A stretch of DNA of 64,000 bases, from contig CAIWTU010000083.1 in assembly GCA_903915655.1 (NCBI GenBank), positions 91,634 through 155,633 on the forward strand. The letters are read 5' to 3'. The notes under the pieces were generated by a model. That model saw nothing but the letters and a program-made list of their open reading frames with translations. It was not told where the DNA came from and did no database searches. Numbering within the stretch: position 1 is the stretch's first letter; each line of letters starts with the position of its first letter. This DNA is from an uncultured Geobacter sp. GTDB lineage: Bacteria > Desulfobacterota > Desulfuromonadia > Geobacterales > Geobacteraceae. This document shows, piece after piece, positions 44,458-51,958 of this stretch. Position numbers and translations under genes: made by a program.

Positions 44458-45427
44458 CCACCCCTCCGTTCTTTCTCCTGTGCATCACCAGGTATCCCAG
44501 AAAAGGGGCACCGATGATCGAGGTAACGATGCTGATGGGTATCTCCGAGGCCGAGATGGAACGGGCTACTGTGTCCATGACCAGAAGGAAACCGCCGCCA
44601 ATGAACGCAGCAGCAGGAATCAGTCGCCTCTGTTCGATGCCGACGAGATACCGTGCAATGTGCGGCACGATTAGGCCCACCCAGCTTATTGTCCCTACCG
44701 CGGCCACGGACGAGGCCACTATCAGGGTGCTTGTCACTACATAGAAAAGACGCCAGCGAAACACGTCAACCCCCAGGGAGAGGGCCTCCTCCTCGTTTTG
44801 CGTCATGACGTTGAGGCGCCAACCAAAAACTCCGAGGAGAACGGAACCGATAACCACCACCGGCAGGGTTGCCTGCACCTTTGCCCAGGAAGCGACATGG
44901 AAACTCCCCATTATCCAGAAGACTATCTTGGTGAGCTGATCGTACGGATCGGCCAGGTACATCAAGACGGATACACCCGCCTGAAACAGGGCCGAAACGA
45001 CTATCCCGGAGATGACGAGCACTGATGTCGACCGGTCCCAGCTCCGGTCGGCCAGCATATAAGCAATTGTTACGGCTACTATCCCGAATATGAAGGCGAA
45101 ACCCTGCACCCCGACAGCCATTTGAGTAAAGAACATTATCGCTAGGGCAGCGCCAAAGCAGGAGCCGGCCGTAACCCCAAGGATATCCGGCGCGGCCAAC
45201 GGATTGCGAAACAGCGCCTGAAACACAACTCCGGCGATAGAGATGCCGCTCCCTACGGCTATGCTCATCAGTATTCTCGGAACGCGGATGTTCCAAAACA
45301 CGAGCTGCATCTCCAGGGAAGGGGGCGCCAGGTAGCCCACCAAACCGAAATAGTGGAGGAACATGCGGACCAGTTCAACCGGCCCGATAGGGTAGCGACC
45401 GATGCTCAACGATCCAAGGAGGACCAC
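44441..45427 (-). CDS. FecCD-type ABC transporter permease (importer 1)
   Basis: A permease of the BtuC/FecCD family: VFWNIRVPRILMSIAVGSGISIAGVVFQALFRNPLA with DILGVTAGSCFGA is diagnostic, as is SWVGLIVPHIARYLVG near the C-terminus. As written it starts at a GTG (45427), which leaves the first membrane span truncated. The same frame continues upstream to a CTG at 45469 that sits directly behind GGGGGGAGG and restores a full span (KKHLVLLCSISFVVV); this is probably the true start, overlapping the binding-protein stop. Confidence 0.92.
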   Translation of the reverse strand: MVLLGSLSIGRYPIGPVELVRMFLHYFGLVGYLAPPSLEMQLVFWNIRVPRILMSIAVGSGISIAGVVFQALFRNPLAAPDILGVTAGSCFGAALAIMFFTQMAVGVQGFAFIFGIVAVTIAYMLADRSWDRSTSVLVISGIVVSALFQAGVSVLMYLADPYDQLTKIVFWIMGSFHVASWAKVQATLPVVVIGSVLLGVFGWRLNVMTQNEEEALSLGVDVFRWRLFYVVTSTLIVASSVAAVGTISWVGLIVPHIARYLVGIEQRRLIPAAAFIGGGFLLVMDTVARSISASEIPISIVTSIIGAPFLGYLVMHRRKNGGVDVGTG

Positions 45428-45465
45428 GACAAAGGATATTGAACAGAGTAAGACAAGATGTTTTT

Positions 45466-46497
45466 TCAGAGCCTCCCCCCCATCTCGGTAAACGTATATC
45501 CCATGTATTTTTTGTAGAATTCATCCGCAATCCGGACCATATCCAGATCCCTGAACTTGTCGGGATAAAGCATTTTTGCAGCCCAGACAGTGCCAAGCAC
45601 ACAGTGGGGGGCTGGATAATCCCACCAGCCGATGTTGGATGGGAATACGTACACCTTTCTGTTTTTGACTGCCTTGATGGTCTGAAACTGCTGATTGCTG
45701 AAAATGGCACCGGCGCCGTAAGTGTCCAGGCTCGATCCGAGGAAAATCACGTCGGGGTCCCACGCCACGATCTGCTCCGGGGAGACCGAGGCCCAGAAAC
45801 CTGTCAGAGGGGAGGCCACGTTGCGCCCTCCAGCGGTCTCCAGCAGAACGTTTTGCGTCATCTGGCCCGTAGCGGCAGTATAGATGTTCTTCGGTCCCGC
45901 GAACATCACCTTCAGACGCTTTTCAGGGGGGATACCGGCCGTCCTCTCTTTCACCATCTGTATCAGCCTTTTGCAATCCGCAATGTACTCCTCCCCCCTC
46001 TTCTCGCATCTAAGCACCTTCGCCACTAGTCTCACACCTTCGTAGCTTTCCTCCAGCGTCTCGCCCCTGATCGCAACAACTCTTATCCCGGCGTTTTCCA
46101 ACTGCTCCAGCTGTGAAGGATCGAATGAGACATACGCTATGGTTATGTCAGGTTTGAGTGCGATCAGATCTTCGTTGTTGATGCCATGTCCTTGGAGCAA
46201 CTTCGGTTTTGCGGCAAATGAAGGGTTTACCCGCGCCATCGCTACGGTCTCCCTGTGATAGAGCGCCTGGTCCACCAGTTTCTCCTGCTGGCCGAGGGCA
46301 AAGACCACCTTGCCACCGAAGTGATGGAGGGCCGCGATCCTGCGGATCTTCTCAGGTACGATAACGGTTCGCCCCAATTGATCGACAACGGTTATGAACC
46401 CCCCTTCTCCGGTACTGGAGCCGGAGCAGCCGCACAGACCAAGGTATAAAGCAAGGAGGGGGAGTAATAAAAGCCGAACTGATCGTGTGCATTTCAT
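45466..46497 (-). CDS. Type II ABC importer binding lipoprotein (importer 1)
   Basis: A 343-residue lipoprotein: lipobox LGLCGC, then the Peripla_BP_2 fold with ITVVDQLGRTVIVPEKIRRIAAL at the start, NEDLIALKPDITIAY and WDPDVIFLGSS. This family binds ferric siderophores, cobalamin, haem or oxyanions. It precedes its permease without a gap. Compared with the second binding protein (46557-47687) it is divergent, so the two probably bind different ligands or forms. Confidence 0.9.
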   Translation of the reverse strand: MKCTRSVRLLLLPLLALYLGLCGCSGSSTGEGGFITVVDQLGRTVIVPEKIRRIAALHHFGGKVVFALGQQEKLVDQALYHRETVAMARVNPSFAAKPKLLQGHGINNEDLIALKPDITIAYVSFDPSQLEQLENAGIRVVAIRGETLEESYEGVRLVAKVLRCEKRGEEYIADCKRLIQMVKERTAGIPPEKRLKVMFAGPKNIYTAATGQMTQNVLLETAGGRNVASPLTGFWASVSPEQIVAWDPDVIFLGSSLDTYGAGAIFSNQQFQTIKAVKNRKVYVFPSNIGWWDYPAPHCVLGTVWAAKMLYPDKFRDLDMVRIADEFYKKYMGYTFTEMGGRL

Positions 46498-46556
46498 AGC
46501 TTTCGCCTCATACTGTTCCTTCCGAAATAGATGCAGGTTTGATCCTCCAGATCCTG

Positions 46557-47687
46557 TTAATTGGGTTTTATCGCTACAGACCCAGCTTTTTCTGTCTTTC
46601 CGCCAGATCGCTCCCGATCAGCCGGCGGCATCCGTTTCAATATCCGCGCTACCTCATCGCGCGTCGGCGTGTAATGATAATACCGGGAATAATATTCCCT
46701 GATCTCCTTATCGAGATCAAGGTTGCGGAATTTTTCGGGATGAAAGATCTTTGCCAGCCACATGACAAACAGGTGGGACTCGCTGCTCCCATTCCCCCAG
46801 AGGAAGACACCTTCCGGACAGGGGTAGACCCTGTTTTCCCTGACAGCCCTGATCGATTTCCATCTCGGATCGGACAGAATGGTATCTGGCGATGCCTGGC
46901 CGCCAACCAGGATCACATCAGGGTTCCAGGCAATGACCTGCTCCATGGAAACATCGACAAAGTTCTGATCGAGCCCTTTGGACACCATGTTGCCGCCTGC
47001 AAGATCCAGCAGCCAGCGGCCGATCCCCGCACCCCCCTGAGTCGCGAAAACGCCTCTGCCTGCGATGTAGTAGACCCTCGGCCTTTTGCTGTCGGGTACC
47101 TTCGCCGTTATCGAGACAACCCGCTTCATTTTTTCATCATAGTAGCTACAGTAGGATTCCGCGATCTTCCTCGCCTTTGGTCCCAATACCTCGCCGTAAA
47201 AACGGATCTCCTCTTTGAATCGTTGCATAAATTCCAAGCTGGACAGTGGTTTTCTCGGGTCATACGGGCAGACCACAGGGATGCCTGCCGACGCCATCTT
47301 CTCTGTCTGCTGGGGCCACTGCCAATAGAAAACCAGGTCCACCCCCAGCTGGAGAATCTGCTCAACATCTGGGTCGTTGTAGGAGGGCATGACCACTGCC
47401 TTTTTGAGCCCCGGGTTGATTTTATGAGCCCAGGGCGACTGTTTGAGGGACATGGTCGCGACCTTGTCGCCGGAACCAAGCAGGAACACCTTCTCGTAGG
47501 AGGGACCAAAGAAACAGGCTATCCTCTTCGGCTCCAGCGGAACCTGAACGGTCCTGCCGTTCCGGTCGGTAACAGTTTTCATCGGCAAGGCGGCCATTGC
47601 CGTGCTGCCGATCAATATCAAAACAAGGGGAAAGACGACTGCGGAGAGAAAGAGTGTTCGAATCCCCTTTTGTATCTCCTGCTTCAT
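46557..47687 (-). CDS. Type II ABC importer binding protein (importer 2)
   Basis: A 376-residue periplasmic binding protein with a cleavable signal peptide (LILIGSTAMAA) rather than a lipobox. The fold marks are KTVTDRNGRTVQVPLEPKRIACF and IAWNPDVILVGGQASPDTIL. The C-terminus has an extra Lys/Arg-rich tail (PPADRERSGGKTEKAG). It follows the methyltransferase by 12 bases and precedes importer 1 genes by 59 bases. Ligand is unknown; Mo/W oxyanion, a metallophore or a corrinoid are all possible. Confidence 0.88.
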   Translation of the reverse strand: MKQEIQKGIRTLFLSAVVFPLVLILIGSTAMAALPMKTVTDRNGRTVQVPLEPKRIACFFGPSYEKVFLLGSGDKVATMSLKQSPWAHKINPGLKKAVVMPSYNDPDVEQILQLGVDLVFYWQWPQQTEKMASAGIPVVCPYDPRKPLSSLEFMQRFKEEIRFYGEVLGPKARKIAESYCSYYDEKMKRVVSITAKVPDSKRPRVYYIAGRGVFATQGGAGIGRWLLDLAGGNMVSKGLDQNFVDVSMEQVIAWNPDVILVGGQASPDTILSDPRWKSIRAVRENRVYPCPEGVFLWGNGSSESHLFVMWLAKIFHPEKFRNLDLDKEIREYYSRYYHYTPTRDEVARILKRMPPADRERSGGKTEKAGSVAIKPN

Positions 47688-47699
47688 GGCAAATGTCTC

Positions 47700-48356
47700 C
47701 TATTTCTCGAAATAGATCCAGGTGCCGGAGTCATCGCAAATGACCTCGTACTCACTGAATCCTGCCTTCTCCATGATTACCTCCCATTCAGCACTGTCGC
47801 TTTTGCGGAATTTGGTTTTTGGCTTATTTTGCCATTCCGCCCCGCGCCTGATCATCTCCTGACTGATCTCCTCAGCGAGTACGGAAGAACCAAGACCGCC
47901 CCCCACATACCCTTTTCCTCCCGGCCTCAGGATCCGTGCGAACTCCCTGAAAGCTGCGGGCCGGTTCCGCCAGAAGCGCATGGAACCGCGGCTCACAACC
48001 AGCGAGGCAATGCCGTCTTGAAAGGGGATCCGGTGAACATCGCCCGCAACCGGGCTAACCCGTCCGGCAAGCCCTTCCCGCCCGATATTTTCCCGGGCTA
48101 AGTCGAGAATATCCCAGGAGAGGTCCATGACACAGAAATTAAGTGACGTACTCTTTGCCAGTGCAATAGCGAGGTTTGCCGTACCGGTGCCCACATCGAT
48201 GCAGAGGCCCGTTCCCACATTGCACCTGGCCATGATCTGTGCCGCTATTACGGGGTAGATCGGCGCAAAAACCTCGTTTGCGATGACCGCATACTCCCTG
48301 GCTTTCTCCTCGTCGAATTTCCTGAAGGTTTTCGAGTTCAATATTCTTCGGGGCAT
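47700..48356 (-). CDS. Class I SAM-dependent methyltransferase
   Basis: A 218-residue Methyltransf_11-type protein: motif I CIDVGTGTANLAIALA, then FCVMDLSWDILDLARENI, GDVHRIPFQDG and motif with FREFARILRPGGKGYVGGG. No membrane segment. It lies between the importer 2 permease and binding-protein genes. Methyltransferases with this type of importer sometimes modify a small chelator; no substrate is deduced here. It is 148 bases after the permease gene, so a weak internal promoter is possible. Confidence 0.87.
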   Translation of the reverse strand: MPRRILNSKTFRKFDEEKAREYAVIANEVFAPIYPVIAAQIMARCNVGTGLCIDVGTGTANLAIALAKSTSLNFCVMDLSWDILDLARENIGREGLAGRVSPVAGDVHRIPFQDGIASLVVSRGSMRFWRNRPAAFREFARILRPGGKGYVGGGLGSSVLAEEISQEMIRRGAEWQNKPKTKFRKSDSAEWEVIMEKAGFSEYEVICDDSGTWIYFEK

Positions 48357-48504
48357 TTGTTCCTCACATTCTAATTTGACATGGTCTGAAGCAATTAAAC
48401 AAACGGTAGTCGAATTTAAGCAGAATAGTCGGATTTAAAACAGAATAAACCCGATAGACTTTAAAATACGGCGAGAGATTCCAAGGCCCATTCCTCTCCG
48501 GCTA

Positions 48505-49524
48505 TCAATTTTGCCACCCACCCCTCCTCTCGTTCGTCATCAGCAGATAGGCGAAAAAGGGGGCACCGATAAGAGCGGTAAGCACACCAACCGGAATCTC
48601 ACCCCCCGGCAGGGCTCGCGCAAGGGTGTCCATGGTGAGCATGAAGATCCCGCCAAGCAGGGCCGTAAAGGGGATAAGGGCATCATGGTCGGCTCCGACG
48701 ATAATCCTTGCCATATGGGGCACTACGAGCCCGACCCAGCCGATGTTGCCGCACGCGGAGACCGAAGCAGCCACGACCAGAGTACCGATAAAGATATAGA
48801 TAAGCCTCGCCTTGGGAACATCGATCCCGAGGGTCATAGCATCCTCATCGCCAAGCGCAATCGGGTTGAGCCACCACCTGAACAGGTAGACGACCGTCAA
48901 TCCGATCGTGATGATGACCAGGACCCTGACTGCGTCACCCCAGACAATACTGTTGAAACTCCCCATGCTCCAGAAGACCATGGCAGGGAGATGCTGGTAC
49001 GGGTCTGCCTTGAACTTGAGAAAGGAGACCCCAGCGGTGAAGAGGGCCGAGACGATGACACCGGACAGGACCAGGCTCGTTACCGAGTTGCCGCTCCGCC
49101 GGCCGATCTGGTAGGTAATGGTTACGGCAATGAGACCCCAGAGAAAGGCAGAGCCTTCTATGGCAAGTAATGAGTTCCCAGCGGTGAAAATGGCTAGTGT
49201 TGCGCCGAAGCTGGCTCCGGAGGTCACACCGAGAATACCGGGAGATACCAGCGGATTGCGGAAGAGCCCCTGGAAAACCGCACCTGAGACGGAGAGTGCC
49301 GCGCCCACCATGATGGCAACCAACACCCTGGGAAGTCGCACGGACCAGAGCACCAGACCCGGCGTGGCAAGCGATTGGCCGCCGTCCTGCCCGGTGATGG
49401 CCGATAAGACGACATCACGAAGCGTGCCGATATCAATCCAGTAGCGCCCCAATATCAGGGAGATAGCGCTACTCACGGCGAGCAGGATGATTGCGACCAC
49501 GAATGCGAGCTTGTGATCTTTCAT
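48505..49524 (-). CDS. FecCD-type ABC transporter permease (importer 2)
   Basis: A 339-residue permease with ten predicted membrane spans. LWSVRLPRVLVAIMVGAALSVSGAVFQGLFRNPLVSPGILGVTSGASFGA and GWVGLVVPHMARIIVGADH are the FecCD/BtuC markers. It overlaps the ATPase gene by 4 bases. Similarity to the importer 1 permease is clear but modest, so the two importers are old paralogues rather than a recent duplication. Confidence 0.93.
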   Translation of the reverse strand: MKDHKLAFVVAIILLAVSSAISLILGRYWIDIGTLRDVVLSAITGQDGGQSLATPGLVLWSVRLPRVLVAIMVGAALSVSGAVFQGLFRNPLVSPGILGVTSGASFGATLAIFTAGNSLLAIEGSAFLWGLIAVTITYQIGRRSGNSVTSLVLSGVIVSALFTAGVSFLKFKADPYQHLPAMVFWSMGSFNSIVWGDAVRVLVIITIGLTVVYLFRWWLNPIALGDEDAMTLGIDVPKARLIYIFIGTLVVAASVSACGNIGWVGLVVPHMARIIVGADHDALIPFTALLGGIFMLTMDTLARALPGGEIPVGVLTALIGAPFFAYLLMTNERRGGWQN

Positions 49525-50312
49525 AGAACCGTTGTTCCATGGAGAGGAAAGACTGCCACGGGTCCTCCTTTGGGTCGGTGGAGCACGACCTCCATACCGT
49601 ACAGCTCCGAGATGGTTTCCCTCTCGAAAACCTTATCCAAGGGACCTTCCCGGTGGAGCCTCCCCTCCTTCAGGACGACCAGCTGATCGCAATACCGGGC
49701 AGCAAGATTCGGGTCGTGCAGGCTGACCAGCGTGGTCAGACCTTTCGTCCTGGTCATCTCCCTCACCAGATCCATGATCATAAATTGGTTCCGGAAATCG
49801 AGATGGGAGGTAGGCTCATCCAGGAGGAGGATCGAGGTGTCCTGAAAGATGGCCCTCGCCAGAAGGACCAGCTGTCTTTCACCGCCGCTGAGCTCGTTAA
49901 ACGTCCGGTTCGCAAGCGCCCCTACCCCAAGCTCGTCCAGAGCCCCTTGCGCATCTGAACGATCCTTTCCCGAAGGGAGGCTGAGCCTCCCGAGCATGGC
50001 GGCCTTCCCCATTACGACCATCTGGAGGGCAGTAAAACCGAAGGCAAGGGTCATCTGCTGCGGAACCACCGCCATCAGTCGGGCAACCTCCTGTCTCGAC
50101 ATCCCGCCGATACTCTTTCCAGCTACCCTGATCTCACCCCGATGCGTGGAAAGGACCCCATTGATGCACTTGAGCAGCGTGCTCTTCCCCGAGGCGTTCG
50201 GACCGAGCAACCCGCATATGGCGCCCTTCTCTACCCTGAAACTTATCTCGTGAAGGACCTGTTTTTTCCGGTATCCGAAGCAAAGCCCCTCAACCGAAAG
50301 GAGCGCACCCAT
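49521..50312 (-). CDS. FecE-type ABC transporter ATPase (importer 2)
   Basis: A 263-residue ATPase: Walker A LLGPNASGKSTLLKC, Q-loop VVPQQMTLAF, signature ELSGGERQLVLLARA, Walker B LLLDEPTSHLDF and H-loop SLHDPNLAARY. It is the first gene of the long minus-strand importer series and diverges from the FmdE-like gene across a 245-base region that carries the ModE-like operator candidate. Confidence 0.94.
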   Translation of the reverse strand: MGALLSVEGLCFGYRKKQVLHEISFRVEKGAICGLLGPNASGKSTLLKCINGVLSTHRGEIRVAGKSIGGMSRQEVARLMAVVPQQMTLAFGFTALQMVVMGKAAMLGRLSLPSGKDRSDAQGALDELGVGALANRTFNELSGGERQLVLLARAIFQDTSILLLDEPTSHLDFRNQFMIMDLVREMTRTKGLTTLVSLHDPNLAARYCDQLVVLKEGRLHREGPLDKVFERETISELYGMEVVLHRPKGGPVAVFPLHGTTVL

Positions 50313-50414
50313 TCGCTCACCTCTCCATCTCTTTATTTCCCTTCGATTCTTACAGATCCGGAGCAGCCTCCGGGAAAGCTCATTAAATACAGAAGATATG
50401 ATTTTTTCGCCAGT

Positions 50415-50459
50415 CGCTATATACTTCTTGACATATCGCGTCTCTTCATGTCAAGAAGT
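50415..50459. promoter_or_regulatory. Candidate ModE-like operator and overlapping 12-bp inverted repeat
   Basis: CGCTAT-N12-ATATCG (50415-50438) has the same spacing as the E. coli modA ModE operator (CGTTAT-N12-ATAACG). Overlapping it, ACTTCTTGACAT (50423-50434) and ATGTCAAGAAGT (50448-50459) form a perfect 12-bp inverted repeat in which TTGACA occurs on both strands. It is midway between the divergent importer and FmdE transcription units. Confidence 0.45.
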
Positions 50460-50557
50460 AATTCCATGATCGATAAATACCGCTTCGTCCGTTGTCTGGG
50501 ACTATGCTCATAGACCCGGCAGAAGACGGTATCAGGACAATGAAAGGAGAAATCGAG

Positions 50558-51115
50558 ATGCAGGTTACCGACGTTCATGAACTGTTGCGGCGCTGTATCG
50601 AATATCACGGCCATTATTGCATCGGACAGTCCCTGGGAGTGCGCATCGCCAGGAAAGGGCTGGAGCTGATCGCCCCTGAGTCTGAAAAGGATCTGATCGT
50701 ATATCTGGAAAACGACCGGTGCATTGCCGATGCCATCCTTATCGCTACCGGGACCCGCCTGGGAAGGCGTAGCCTCAAGCTGGTTGATTACGGGAAAATG
50801 GCCGCAACCTTTGTCAATCTTAAAAAGGATATTGCCTATCGGGTCGGGCTGAACCAGTTCGATCTAGGGGATGCTTCCAAAGAGGAGGCAAAGGCCCGGG
50901 TGCTTTCCATGGCGGACGATGAGCTCCTCTCCTGGAAAAAGGTACGTGTACGGATCAGGAAAGAGGAGTTGCCCGGTAAACCTGAAAGGGTAGTACGTTG
51001 CGTGAGATGCGGGGAAAAGGTTTTCGATGCAAAGGACATTGCCGAATACGGCGCGGAAGCGGGCCCGTTCTGTATCCCTTGCGCCCACGGAGCTTACTAC
51101 GAACCGGAGGAGTGA
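50558..51115 (+). CDS. FmdE-like protein with C-terminal zinc finger
   Basis: A 185-residue protein of the FmdE family, first seen in the molybdenum formylmethanofuran dehydrogenase operon. Motifs: EYHGHYCIGQSLGVR (conserved His/Cys of the FmdE domain), NDRCIADAILIATGTRLGRRSL and a C-terminal treble-clef-like finger CVRCGEKVF...CIPC. The ATG at 50558 has AAAGGAG nine bases upstream; earlier starts lack one. It probably binds a metal or a metal cofactor. It is followed 3 bases later by the DUF364 gene. Confidence 0.85.
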   Translation: MQVTDVHELLRRCIEYHGHYCIGQSLGVRIARKGLELIAPESEKDLIVYLENDRCIADAILIATGTRLGRRSLKLVDYGKMAATFVNLKKDIAYRVGLNQFDLGDASKEEAKARVLSMADDELLSWKKVRVRIRKEELPGKPERVVRCVRCGEKVFDAKDIAEYGAEAGPFCIPCAHGAYYEPEE

Positions 51116-51118
51116 CTC

Positions 51119-51826
51119 ATGAAGCTTGTGGATGCCCTGCTGGAAAGCGTTTCTACAAGCGCCGACGAGACAATACGTAGGGTCATGGTCGGCCTGCACT
51201 GGATTAGCGTGGAAAGCAAATTTACCGGGATGGCGCACACCTTCAGGGGGAGGGAAGGGGCGGAACTGGAAGATGCCGGCAACATACTGGGGAAAAACGT
51301 GCTGGAGATCGCCGATCGACTGAGAAGCTGGGAGCCGCTCGACGCCGGACTTGGACTAGCGGCACTCTGCTCACTGATCGAACCGAAAGGTGAAAATGTC
51401 AACGTCTATGACTACATCCTGAGCGTTGCACCGGGCAAGACCGTTACCTGCATCGGAAGGTTCCCATTTTACGGGAAACTGGCATCGACAGCCCTTAAAG
51501 CTCATCTCCTGGAAATGAACCCGCGGGAGGGGGAGCTCCCTCCATTTGCTGCGGAGGAGGTCATCCCAGAATCAGACCTTGTCGTCATCACCGGAACCAC
51601 CCTGATAAACAAATCACTTGAAAGGCTGCTGGAGCTTTCTCGCGGAAAAATCTGCGTTGTCCTTGGTCCAAGCACCCCGATGAGCGATGTGCTGTTTGAT
51701 TTCGGTGCCACCGTGATCGGGGGTGTCGAGGTGGTAGAGAGTGAAAGGCTTTTTGTCAGTCTGATGCAGGGGGTCAAGTTCTACCACAAACTTGAAGGTA
51801 TCAAGCCGGTTGCCAGGTTCAGGTAA
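51119..51826 (+). CDS. DUF364/DUF4213 family protein
   Basis: A 235-residue protein of the Rossmann-like DUF364 family, sometimes called a heavy-metal chelation domain. LGLAALCSLIEPKGENVNVYD and TCIGRFPFYGKLAS, then VVITGTTLINKSLERLLELS, GPSTPMSDVLFDFGATVIGGV match the family outline. It is coupled to the FmdE-like gene (stop and start 3 bases apart). In anaerobes these proteins occur next to FecBCD and FmdE genes, pointing to metal or metallocofactor handling. Confidence 0.8.
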   Translation: MKLVDALLESVSTSADETIRRVMVGLHWISVESKFTGMAHTFRGREGAELEDAGNILGKNVLEIADRLRSWEPLDAGLGLAALCSLIEPKGENVNVYDYILSVAPGKTVTCIGRFPFYGKLASTALKAHLLEMNPREGELPPFAAEEVIPESDLVVITGTTLINKSLERLLELSRGKICVVLGPSTPMSDVLFDFGATVIGGVEVVESERLFVSLMQGVKFYHKLEGIKPVARFR

Positions 51827-51958
51827 TAATCAACCCCCATGGGTGCAGCCACTCCCCATCTTTCTAAAGCCGCATGATTCCTCTACCCCTTTTATACCAA
51901 TGGATGCCGCTACCTGCAGAAACATTAGATTCAAATCATCTAACGAAAGGGAGATCCT

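Noticed and set aside
46539..48101. 520-codon plus-strand frame opposite the importer 2 binding protein and methyltransferase
   Set aside because: It covers two well-recognised minus-strand genes and shows no family motif.
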